Positions 11,524-19,046 of a DNA stretch of 24,503 nucleotides are shown piece after piece; the first letter of the stretch is position 1, and each line of letters opens with the position of its first letter. The position numbers were made by a program, and so were the translations under genes. The stretch comes from a virus: IMG/VR virus record IMGVR_UViG_3300019757_000014, positions 1 to 24,503 of that record. The stretch is one strand, 5' to 3'. The notes beneath the pieces were generated by a model. That model was not told where the DNA came from. It worked only from the letters and a program-made list of their open reading frames with translations, and did not search any database.

Positions 11524-13231
11524 TCAACTTTCTTACACGCTTCAAAATGAGTTAAAGGAAGTAAAGAACTTCTTATAAATACATAATCCGCAATTAATTT
11601 AAATTTTTAATTAACAGTATATTGGAATTATCAAATATTAAAAACATTAAAAATAAATTAACTGGAGAAGATTATGCCGCCCTTAGTAGAACAAAAAAAT
11701 ATTATTGAACGAGTAGAAAAATTATATAACAACGAATATAGGCTACTTTCCAAATACACAGGTGCAAAAGAGGCTATAACATTATATCACATTTCTTGTG
11801 GTCACACATACGTAATCAAAAGAGCTAAGACTTTCTTAAATGAAGGTGGAGGTAAATGCCCTAAATGTCGTCCTAAACCAACAACTCCTAATACTCGAAG
11901 TAAAGGTGTTTCTGAAGAGACAGTTATTAAGAGAATTAAAGAGCAAGTAGGCGACGAATATTCATATTTAGGTGGTTTCAAAAGAATGAATGACAAGGTA
12001 TTAATGCGTCATAATGTCTGTGGACATGAATGGAATATAACTCCTCATATGTTTCTAGGCTCTAAGCAAAGAAGGTGTCCTGTGTGTGGGAATAAAGCTA
12101 GAGGAAGTCATCTAAGAGGAAAAGATTACTGTCAAACGGCCCTCGACTCTCAGTCCTATGGTGGAGACTATGAATGGCTAGAAGAATACAATAATGATAA
12201 TAAAGAAAAACTTCTAATCAAACATAAATCATGCGATAGAACTTACAGAGTTCGTGTTAATGACTTTCAGCAAGGCTATCGATGCCCCCATTGTTCTGAA
12301 GAAGCTAAAGAATCATATAACTCAATGTTAATTAAAAATCTTCTTAAAGAAAATAATCTCAAATTTAAGACTGAAGTTAAATTCAAAGACTTAAAGCATA
12401 AAAATAGTCTTAGAGTGGATTTCTTTATTAAAGAATTAAATCTTTTAATTGAATATGATGGAATGCAGCATTTCAAACCCAGTGGATTTATTGCAAATAA
12501 TGATTTGAAAAAAACAAGAAAACGTGATTTAATTAAAAATCAGTGGGTAAAAGAACATGAAATATCTCTTTTACGAATCCATTATAAATTAAAAGAAAAA
12601 GATTTAAAGAATATAATCCTAAATATATCCTGTGAAGAAGAATTAATTAAACTCGTTAAAAAATATAATTTATACTACGACAATAATACTACTAAAATTT
12701 ATAATGAAGAAAATTACTACAAACTTATCTAGAAGTGACAATATAATGGCCGTCGCTAAATCCCTTTAATTGCGGGAAAATCCTTAGAGCTTTAACTACC
12801 AACTATAAATAGTAATATATTATAGGGTTAAGATTAACTATCTTAAGTATGGTAAAAACGTTAAAGATTGGACAATCCGCAGCTAAGTATCCTTTATCAT
12901 ACAAGTATAGGATAAAAGTTCAACGACTAGTGTTTACACGTACCTTTTAAATAAAAGGGAAATAGGGGACTCTTATACACACAATATAAGATGAAGATAT
13001 AGTCTAGTCTATATGGAGACATATAGAAGTTCTTAAAGAACGATATAGAATTAATGAATCTATATGAATACAACGGATCAAGTTTCAATCATTGGTTTAT
13101 TTACAAAAGAAGCCAATGATCAAGCAGATAAACATATTAAATCAATATCTAACTTAGTTAGAACAGATGGATCTCATGTTAGAAATATTTCTAATGAAGC
13201 AGGTCTATCTCTTTATATGATGTCAAAATAA
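10147..13231 (+). CDS. Phage multisubunit RNA polymerase beta-prime, N-terminal subunit, split by a group I intron
   Basis: Joined exons 10147-11523 and 13076-13231 give 510 residues. The start is ATG 10147, behind GAAAGGAA. Landmarks of bacterial beta-prime appear in order: DGIFSYNIFGFP, AYIELNAHVFHPFIY (GHIEL region), NGYVRQYMIGKNIDYSARA (like GRFRQNLLGKRVDYSGRS), GLPIHIICGCFKPFV, VVVTRYPIISH, and the catalytic GADFDGDQVSI restored by splicing. The three aspartates hold the active-site magnesium. The protein ends about 50 residues later, so the rest of beta-prime must be another polypeptide, as in phiKZ-like and AR9-like phages. Whether it belongs to the virion or the non-virion polymerase cannot be told. 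The next gene overlaps its stop by one base. Confidence 0.88.
11524..13075 (+). ncRNA. Group I intron in the RNA polymerase catalytic motif, with endonuclease ORF (1552 nt)
   Basis: The core lies downstream of the ORF: CCTTTAATTGCGGG (about 12763-12776), GGACAATCCGCAGCTAAG (about 12878-12895), P7 strands GTTCAACGAC (12918-12927) and AGATATAGTCT (12995-13005). The guide CCGUCG (12750-12755) pairs with exon CGACGG (11517-11522), so the 1.2-kb ORF region lies between the two strands of P1. The last base is taken as G13075. The 5-prime boundary is set after A11523 because this restores DFDGD in frame; it puts A instead of the usual U opposite G12749, so the exact join needs testing. Confidence 0.8.
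11674..12732 (+). CDS. Intron-encoded zinc-module / EDxHD (Vsr-like) homing endonuclease
   Basis: 352 residues, start behind GGAGAA. Three related modules each begin with a short strand and CGH or similar and end with CPxC: C42/H44/C62/C65, C116/H118/C135/C138, and C187/C204/C207 (Asp188 follows the first Cys and no histidine is obvious). They probably bind zinc and DNA. The C-terminal part (about 212-305) is nuclease-like: ESYNSMLIKNLL, TEVKF, LRVDFFIKELNLLIEYDG, MQHF, then RKRDLIKNQWVKEH. Candidate catalytic residues are E234, D249, E260, D262 and H266, fitting the EDxHD or Vsr-like group known from phage introns such as I-Bth0305I. The last about 40 residues are Asn/Tyr-rich. It should cleave the intronless RNA polymerase gene. 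Confidence 0.8.
   Translation: MPPLVEQKNIIERVEKLYNNEYRLLSKYTGAKEAITLYHISCGHTYVIKRAKTFLNEGGGKCPKCRPKPTTPNTRSKGVSEETVIKRIKEQVGDEYSYLGGFKRMNDKVLMRHNVCGHEWNITPHMFLGSKQRRCPVCGNKARGSHLRGKDYCQTALDSQSYGGDYEWLEEYNNDNKEKLLIKHKSCDRTYRVRVNDFQQGYRCPHCSEEAKESYNSMLIKNLLKENNLKFKTEVKFKDLKHKNSLRVDFFIKELNLLIEYDGMQHFKPSGFIANNDLKKTRKRDLIKNQWVKEHEISLLRIHYKLKEKDLKNIILNISCEEELIKLVKKYNLYYDNNTTKIYNEENYYKLI
13076..13231 (+). CDS. RNA polymerase beta-prime exon 2
   Basis: 51 residues beginning DQVSIIGLFTKEANDQADKH, equivalent to the DQMAVHVPLSxEAQxEA stretch that follows the catalytic aspartates in beta-prime. It ends SLYMMSK at TAA 13229-13231. There is no start codon or ribosome-binding site of its own, so it depends on splicing. 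Confidence 0.8.
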   Translation, partial: DQVSIIGLFTKEANDQADKHIKSISNLVRTDGSHVRNISNEAGLSLYMMSK

Positions 13232-13437
13232 TGAAGAATATACTAATTCTATTTATATTATTGCTGTTATCGGGGTGTATTACGCTAAGATACCCTGATG
13301 ATATTTCATATAACATTAATGATAAGATGAAGGATAAATATATTAAAAAAATTTTAACAAATAATCTTTCATTATCAGCAGAAGATCTACTCAAAGATAT
13401 ACCAGAAGCAAATATTAAAATGGTATGGTATTTTTAA
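13231..13437 (+). CDS. Small predicted lipoprotein
   Basis: 68 residues. The start ATG 13231 shares a base with the stop of the RNA polymerase gene (TAATG), suggesting coupled translation. Residues 1-16, MKNILILFILLLLSGC, are a lipoprotein signal with lipobox LSGC, so C16 would be lipidated after cleavage. The mature 53 residues are polar. Small phage lipoproteins act as outer-membrane spanins or superinfection-exclusion proteins; nothing here decides between these. A strong terminator follows. Confidence 0.72.
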   Translation: MKNILILFILLLLSGCITLRYPDDISYNINDKMKDKYIKKILTNNLSLSAEDLLKDIPEANIKMVWYF

Positions 13438-13446
13438 ATTACATAG

Positions 13447-13484
13447 TTCAGCATATACTTAAAGGTATATGCTGAATTTATTTA
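13447..13484 (+). terminator. Rho-independent terminator
   Basis: Stem TTCAGCATATAC (13447-13458) pairs with GTATATGCTGAA (13465-13476), followed by TTTATTTA. It separates the polymerase/lipoprotein unit from the head-gene unit. Confidence 0.88.
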
Positions 13485-13529
13485 ACCAACATACTATTGT
13501 AAGAAAATAAATAATTGGGGAGTAAAATT

Positions 13530-14183
13530 ATGACAACTTTAATGAATAGAACAGACTTAGAAGATTTTGTCTTTAATTCTATAGACATTACACCTGCAAA
13601 TAAAAATTCTTTTGAAACTCTTTTAAAATTACCTTATCCAATTTATATTGAATTAATTCATAGTTTAAAAAGCGGAGAAGTAACTATAGATGCTCTAGAC
13701 CAAAGTCTAAAGAACATAGAACAAAATATATCTCCATTAACAGAAATTCCTGACGATACGTTAATAGACATGGTTAAGAAGAATGTAGGAGTGAGTAAAG
13801 TTAATGAAGATCCTGTAACAAATATGTTTCTATCTTCAGCAATGGCAAAAGTCAATGATAGTTTACAAAATAAAAACAAACTAGTAAATATAGATCAAAG
13901 TGAAATAAAGAATAAAATCTCCAAAGAATTTGGAGTTAGTAATCTTGAGTCAAATAATTTAATATTAAGTGGAAAGTCTACTGCTAATTCAATAAGGTCT
14001 ACAGAATTAAGTAATCTAGAGAAAAGAATTAAAGATAGTACTGAAGAATTAATTGACTTAAAAAAATCTGTAGGCTTATATCAGGATGCGACTGGTTTAA
14101 ATATGATAGAACATCTTTCTAAACATATTAAAGAACTTAGTAATGAATATATATCTTTAAAAACTAATATATTGAGGACATAG
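13530..14183 (+). CDS. Pre-portal protein A, unknown function
   Basis: 217 residues from ATG 13530, with GGGGAG at 13517-13522; an in-frame TTG at 13515 lies ahead of that site and is unlikely. The protein is mostly helical. The segment LLKLPYPIYIELIHSLKSGE and later IPDDTLIDMVKKNV resembles the start of the next two proteins. The C-terminus has coiled-coil character (LSNLEKRIKDSTEELIDLKK, LSKHIKELSNEYISLK). It is the first of four closely spaced genes ending with the portal, so a head, neck or scaffold role is likely but unproven. Confidence 0.72.
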   Translation: MTTLMNRTDLEDFVFNSIDITPANKNSFETLLKLPYPIYIELIHSLKSGEVTIDALDQSLKNIEQNISPLTEIPDDTLIDMVKKNVGVSKVNEDPVTNMFLSSAMAKVNDSLQNKNKLVNIDQSEIKNKISKEFGVSNLESNNLILSGKSTANSIRSTELSNLEKRIKDSTEELIDLKKSVGLYQDATGLNMIEHLSKHIKELSNEYISLKTNILRT

Positions 14184-14188
14184 CTAAA

Positions 14189-15244
14189 ATGGACATTAAT
14201 CAAATACAGGTAAATGAATACATTATATCATTAGATTTAAATAATAATAGTACATATTATAAAGCATTTACAGAATTAACCTCTATTTCAAATAGTTTAT
14301 TTACTGAGATATTAACATTACTCATTAATAACGATATTGATTTTGATAGAATCGTATCATTACCAGTAATTGACGAGGACTCTATAAATGGGGTTATTGC
14401 AGATTTTGAATTAAACCTAGAAGATAGTATTAGTAAAAGAAAAGAAGTTATTGATTTTTTAAATAGTAGTGAAAATTATCCATTGATCTTAAATCAGTTT
14501 ATTAATGGTAATTTTGATCTTGAAGAGGTTGTCGAATCTGACTTTTCTAAGTATATTGCTATATCGAATATAACACCTGATTCTTTTATAACGCAAATTC
14601 AAATTGATGAAATATCTTCGTCTAGTCTTATAAAGTTTAAAAGCTATAATGATGTTCTTGAAGAATACAATAGTATTATGAATCTAGATTTTGATGGAAT
14701 GGTCTATAATACTAATTTTACAAATCACATATTAACTGCAGAATATCCTGATTTAGTTGCTGAAAGTAATCTTATTAGAAGTGAATTAGGTTATTATCTA
14801 GAGACAACTTATTCACAATCTATTCTACGTACAAATAAGTTTTCTCTAGATATAACTAAAGGGATCTTTGAATATGGTTCATATAAAGTATTAGAAGATA
14901 CTTTTAATAATTTTTGTAATCAAGTTATATCTGAAATGGAGATATCCGACGATTCTATATTAGAAATATCATGGAGAATATTAGAAGAAAATATGGTTAG
15001 TGATACCTCTCCTTGGAGCACAATTCCAGTAAATGATAATTTTATTGATATATATTGGACAAAACAATTAATGTTATTATCTCTTCCAATGCTTTCATGT
15101 TTTAATAATAAAAGAGGATATGATTCAGAAGAGTATATAAATGAGTTAAAAGAAGAATTAAAAGAATTAAAAGGGTTCTTAACTCTATTTAAAAATCTAT
15201 CAAAACATACATCTAATGTATTAGCCACTAATATATTAGAATAA
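14189..15244 (+). CDS. Pre-portal protein B, unknown function
   Basis: 351 residues, five bases after protein A. The N-terminal segment LFTEILTLLINNDIDFDRI ... SLPVIDEDSI aligns without gaps to LFIKVINAIHFGIITIVEI ... SLDILNEDSI of the next protein, so B and C appear to be paralogues. The body is acidic and probably helical, with a charged C-terminal coiled coil (INELKEELKELKGFLTLFKN). There are no signal or membrane segments. It is likely cotranscribed with the portal. Confidence 0.75.
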   Translation: MDINQIQVNEYIISLDLNNNSTYYKAFTELTSISNSLFTEILTLLINNDIDFDRIVSLPVIDEDSINGVIADFELNLEDSISKRKEVIDFLNSSENYPLILNQFINGNFDLEEVVESDFSKYIAISNITPDSFITQIQIDEISSSSLIKFKSYNDVLEEYNSIMNLDFDGMVYNTNFTNHILTAEYPDLVAESNLIRSELGYYLETTYSQSILRTNKFSLDITKGIFEYGSYKVLEDTFNNFCNQVISEMEISDDSILEISWRILEENMVSDTSPWSTIPVNDNFIDIYWTKQLMLLSLPMLSCFNNKRGYDSEEYINELKEELKELKGFLTLFKNLSKHTSNVLATNILE

Positions 15245-15256
15245 ATAAGGTTTATT

Positions 15257-16357
15257 ATGAATTTAGAATATTTAAGAGATACTAGAATAGATGAAGATCA
15301 AGTAAAAAGTATGTTAATTACATTAATTGAAAGTGGTTTTCATACTCAATTATCTAGGTTAATTAATCTAGATCCAGTTCTTTTTATCAAAGTAATTAAC
15401 GCTATACATTTCGGAATTATAACTATTGTAGAAATTTCTTCTTTAGATATTCTCAACGAAGATAGCATAGACACATTACTAGAAGAAGCTATTGTTAGAG
15501 CTAGATTAAATGAAAATTTAAAAGGCAATAAAGAAATATATGATTATTTAGTATTAGGAAGTGATACTACAGATATTAATAGTGAATCATTGGGTATGCA
15601 GTTTAAATTAGCCGAAGCAAGATATAATATTTCTTCTTTAGACTATTTTAATCTCACATCATGTAAGCTAAAATATGAACTATTTTTTGAAAATCAAAAT
15701 AATAGATCGTATAATACGAGTTTAGACTTTGAAAAAGACTTTAGTGAAAAAGTGTTGCCTCATTTATTTGAAGAATTTTCTGTTTCTTCTATTACTAATC
15801 TATTCCCTCATGACGGATCAATATTATTTGATATAGCAACAATTCCTAACGAAGTAATTAGAAATATATCAATAGCGATATATAATCAGCTTTTTAATGA
15901 ATATATCGAGTATCTTACTGACGAAAAAGTATATAAATTAAATATATCATCGTCTATCTTAAAATCAAAAGCTGACTGTAGTCATACGTATTTAAGTGAA
16001 TTTGTCAATTATAAATATCCATTTAGTAACACTGGAAATGTTATTGATGAAGTAATTTCTAAAATGATAGAGTATGAAGAAACAGAAATAATTCTTAATA
16101 ATAGCAGTTATTTGTACATTTTAAATGAAATATTGAATCCTGTAATTGATGGTAATAAAGTTAATAGTCTTAACAGAGTATTAATATTAATGGAAATAAT
16201 GGCTAAAGTTAGTGAAAAAGAAGCATATTTAGATTTATCTCCAGAGGATATAAGAACTTCAATTAGTATGATAAATTTAAAGATGGATAATTTTAAAAAA
16301 TTAATACTCAGAATATCTGATTTTTCTAGGGATAAACTTAAAGTATATAATAAATAA
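15257..16357 (+). CDS. Pre-portal protein C, unknown function
   Basis: 366 residues, 12 bases after B, with AAGG before the start. It shares the N-terminal LF-x3-I/V ... SL-x4-EDSI block with B. The remainder is mixed helix and strand, with an Asn/Ser-rich middle (LTSCKLKYELFFENQ, IYNQLFNEYIEYL), and it ends in a helical SMINLKMDNFKKLILRISDF. Its length is close to that of B. Three related proteins in a row before the portal suggest a hetero-oligomeric virion part, which is inference. Confidence 0.75.
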   Translation: MNLEYLRDTRIDEDQVKSMLITLIESGFHTQLSRLINLDPVLFIKVINAIHFGIITIVEISSLDILNEDSIDTLLEEAIVRARLNENLKGNKEIYDYLVLGSDTTDINSESLGMQFKLAEARYNISSLDYFNLTSCKLKYELFFENQNNRSYNTSLDFEKDFSEKVLPHLFEEFSVSSITNLFPHDGSILFDIATIPNEVIRNISIAIYNQLFNEYIEYLTDEKVYKLNISSSILKSKADCSHTYLSEFVNYKYPFSNTGNVIDEVISKMIEYEETEIILNNSSYLYILNEILNPVIDGNKVNSLNRVLILMEIMAKVSEKEAYLDLSPEDIRTSISMINLKMDNFKKLILRISDFSRDKLKVYNK

Positions 16358-16371
16358 AAGGCGATATTGTT

Positions 16372-18582
16372 ATGGCAAAAAAAGCAGATTCATCGATAGG
16401 AAGTACTATTAAAAAACTTATGACTCTTAGAAAGAGCACTACATCCGCTATTCATGGAGGATCAGATGAATTCTATGAACAAAATACTAAAGATTTAGAC
16501 ACAATTAATGATTTAGTTAAAGGATCTTCTGAAAGAATTAAGAATATATCCGGTGGGGATATTTCAGGTCTTTTTTCATCAATACAATTAAATGATAAAT
16601 CTAAAAATAAAAAAGACACTACAGATGAAAGTAAAAAAGATTTTATAGATATTGAAAAAGTTGTTAATAATGCTGAAGAAATGGGCATTAATGAACTTCT
16701 TCTCAGTGAACAGACTAGATTAGAAAATTATTTTGATTATCGTCAGATCGTTAAAATGATACCGCAAATGTCTCAAGCTATAGATACATATGTCGATAAC
16801 ATTACAAGTCCGGATGATTTTTCTAAGAATTCATTAAACGTAACTCTTTCTGATAACGCATCTACAGATGAAAGTAAAAGATTAAAAATTCTTAGTAATA
16901 TCGATAACCTCATGAAGAAATATAAGATCGAAGAGAGATCTCCTAAAATTATTAAAGGTTCATTAATTGACGGGGATCATTTCATTTCAGTTATTCCTAT
17001 TAAAAAAGATTTTGAAACATTTTTAAATGAAGAGTATAATAAAGATGAAGAAGCTCTCTATGAATCTTACAATTTATCTGAAGGAGTTTTTACAGGTCTT
17101 TTAAATGAAGCTAAAGAAGTTTTAACTGCTGATTTACCTAATCTGACCGTTGAATCATGGGAAGGTATTAAAACTGATTTATCTTCTTTACTTTCAGAGT
17201 CTTTATCGTCTAACGTATTAGTATCTAAATCTTCTTCTACTCTTACAGTAACTAGTAGTGCATACAAAGATATTTTTGATAAAGAAGAAGCTAAGAAAGA
17301 AGCCAATAAAAAGAAGGAAAAAGTAGAAATAGATATTAATGGTTCTGTTATTAAAACTCTTGATCCTGAAAGAGTGATAAAACTAGAAGAATCTAATATA
17401 TGTTTTGGTTATATTTATTTTGAACAAATTTCAGATGATCAAACTGATTTAACTTCTCTTGTATCTTCTGTAGATAAGAGAAAGAAAGTTAACTCTTTAA
17501 TTACAACAGATTCTACTGAAAATAATGCGATTAAACAAAAATTCATTAATAGACTATTTGTCAAAGGAATAGCTAAAAAATTAAATAAAGATATACTTGA
17601 AAGCAATCCACAATTTTCTGATTTAATCCATAATTTATTAAAACAAGATTATATCACTAAGAAAAAAATACGTATCACTTACCTTAGTCCTAGTGAAGTA
17701 ATTCATTTTGGTAAGGACGATGGTGAAGGCGTATATAATGAATCCTTGTTTGAAAATGTATTTTTCACTGCTAAACTTTATGTAGCTATTCTAACTTCTA
17801 ATTTAATGCATAGACTTGTTAGAGCGCCTTCTAAAAGATTTTTTTATGTAGAAGTAGGATTAGATGAAGATGAATCAACAGCTATTAACTCTTTTATAAG
17901 AGACGTTAAATCAAAAGATATCAAATTGGACGATATGAATGGTTCAATTAGTAATGTTTTATCACACATTGGTACTTATAATGATGTCTTTGTTCCCGTG
18001 GTAGACGGTTCTAAGCCCGTGGAGATCGAGACTCTAGAGGAAAGTTCTCCTGATATGCAGGATGAATTCTTAGAATGGCTTATGAAAGGTCTACTATCTG
18101 GAGTCGGTATTCCATCTTCATTTGTAGGTGAATTGGAAAATGTCCAATTTGCTAAAAGTTTAGCACAGGAAAATTCACGCTTTCTAAGAGGAGTAATTAG
18201 ATATCAGAAAAAATATGGTGAACAATTCTCTGAACTAGTCTCAAAACTTTATAATAATGAATATCCCGATGAAGACGGAATTGACGAAGAATTAGTAGCT
18301 AGTTTCCCATCTCCAGCATCTTTAAATACCACCAATTTAAGTGAACAAATTAGTAATGCTGGTGGTGTAATTGATTATATTACTGAAATCTCGGTCGGTA
18401 GAGATGATGATAAAGTAGTAAATGCATTTAAGAAAGAAATCTCTAAAGACTTTTTACCTAGTGTTCCTTGGAATCGTATTGACGAGGTTCTTCAGGTTCT
18501 TAAAAAAGATGCCATGAAAGAAAAGATCAAAACTGGCGGTGATGATACAGGCGGAGATGCAGGTGGCGGAAATAATTGGTAA
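16372..18582 (+). CDS. Portal vertex protein (probable)
   Basis: 736 residues. Residues about 115-160, LENYFDYRQIVKMIPQMSQA followed by IDTYVDNITSPDD, fit the start of phage portal proteins. There are several portal-like segments: a long acidic middle with a Ser/Thr-rich stretch, ITYLSPSEVIHFGKDDGEGV, LYVAILTSNLMHRLVRAPSK (about 470-490), DMQDEFLEWLMKGLLSGVG with IPSSFVGELENVQFAKSLA (stem/crown region), and FLRGVIRYQKKYGEQF. The C-terminus is Gly-rich (GGDDTGGDAGGGNNW) and probably disordered. The portal dodecamer forms the DNA channel and docks the terminase. It comes last in a four-gene run and is followed by the DUF6582-like protein. The call rests on pattern, not on a search. Confidence 0.72.
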   Translation: MAKKADSSIGSTIKKLMTLRKSTTSAIHGGSDEFYEQNTKDLDTINDLVKGSSERIKNISGGDISGLFSSIQLNDKSKNKKDTTDESKKDFIDIEKVVNNAEEMGINELLLSEQTRLENYFDYRQIVKMIPQMSQAIDTYVDNITSPDDFSKNSLNVTLSDNASTDESKRLKILSNIDNLMKKYKIEERSPKIIKGSLIDGDHFISVIPIKKDFETFLNEEYNKDEEALYESYNLSEGVFTGLLNEAKEVLTADLPNLTVESWEGIKTDLSSLLSESLSSNVLVSKSSSTLTVTSSAYKDIFDKEEAKKEANKKKEKVEIDINGSVIKTLDPERVIKLEESNICFGYIYFEQISDDQTDLTSLVSSVDKRKKVNSLITTDSTENNAIKQKFINRLFVKGIAKKLNKDILESNPQFSDLIHNLLKQDYITKKKIRITYLSPSEVIHFGKDDGEGVYNESLFENVFFTAKLYVAILTSNLMHRLVRAPSKRFFYVEVGLDEDESTAINSFIRDVKSKDIKLDDMNGSISNVLSHIGTYNDVFVPVVDGSKPVEIETLEESSPDMQDEFLEWLMKGLLSGVGIPSSFVGELENVQFAKSLAQENSRFLRGVIRYQKKYGEQFSELVSKLYNNEYPDEDGIDEELVASFPSPASLNTTNLSEQISNAGGVIDYITEISVGRDDDKVVNAFKKEISKDFLPSVPWNRIDEVLQVLKKDAMKEKIKTGGDDTGGDAGGGNNW

Positions 18583-18604
18583 TTTAGATTAAAGGAATAA
18601 ATAA

Positions 18605-18895
18605 ATGTCAGATCTACTATTTTTAAGTGAATCACTTTCTGCAAAAGATAGAAAGAAATTAAAAGATTCCGACTTTGGTTTACCAAAGCAAAGGAAATTT
18701 CCTTTACATGATAAAGAGCATGTAAAAGCAGCAATTAAAATGTTTCATTTTTGCAAAGACAAGGATAAGAAAGAACTTGCAGGACATATTCTTTCAACTG
18801 CTAAGAAGTATGATATTAAAGTCAAAAATTCTATGGTCTATGATGCATTAGATGGTAAGATTGACAATAAAAAGAAAGAAGATAAGAAAGATTAA
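18605..18895 (+). CDS. Small DUF6582-like head-region protein
   Basis: 96 residues behind AAAGGA, 22 bases after the portal gene. The block DSDFGLPKQRKFPLHDKEHV followed by KAAIKMF resembles a small phage domain typified by (F)xIPxxRxYPIHDxxHAxxA, which is common near portal and prohead-protease genes. Its function is not established. The C-terminus is Lys/Asp-rich and disordered. It is the last gene of the plus-strand block and is followed directly by a terminator. Confidence 0.7.
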   Translation: MSDLLFLSESLSAKDRKKLKDSDFGLPKQRKFPLHDKEHVKAAIKMFHFCKDKDKKELAGHILSTAKKYDIKVKNSMVYDALDGKIDNKKKEDKKD

Positions 18896-18900
18896 AAAAA

Positions 18901-18940
18901 AAAATACCCCTATACTAAATTAATAGTATAGGGGTATTTT
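18901..18940 (+). terminator. Terminator of the head-gene unit
   Basis: A perfect 17-bp stem (18901-18917 with 18924-18940) includes the shared CCCCTATAC/GTATAGGGG core and an AATTAA loop, with A tract on one side and T tract on the other. Confidence 0.88.
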
Positions 18941-19008
18941 CTACATCATCTTTAATAGTCTTTTCTTTTTCATTCATAGAAATACTATTAAGCAGTTATG
19001 ATAAATTT

Positions 19009-19036
19009 ACCCCTATACCAATTAAGGTATAGGGGT
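19009..19036 (-). terminator. Terminator of the tail-gene unit
   Basis: ACCCCTATACC (19009-19019) pairs with GGTATAGGGGT (19026-19036). It lies ten bases past the stop of the minus-strand tail tube gene. The following U tract on the minus strand is weak. The 68 bases between this and the plus-strand terminator contain no gene. Confidence 0.75.
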
Positions 19037-19046
19037 GTCTAACTAA

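Noticed and set aside
10111-11550. Reading the RNA polymerase frame through to the TGA at 11548 as a complete protein
   Set aside because: The last residues STFLHASK are intron sequence; the expected DQV continuation of DFDGD is found at 13076 after a group I intron core.
2399-13497. AACATATATTAT (2399), AACATTATAT (8019) and AACATACTAT (13488) as a shared phage promoter
   Set aside because: They resemble one another and precede gene starts, but they do not fit the AACA-N6-TW pattern I know for AR9 late promoters, and such strings are frequent in A/T-rich DNA.
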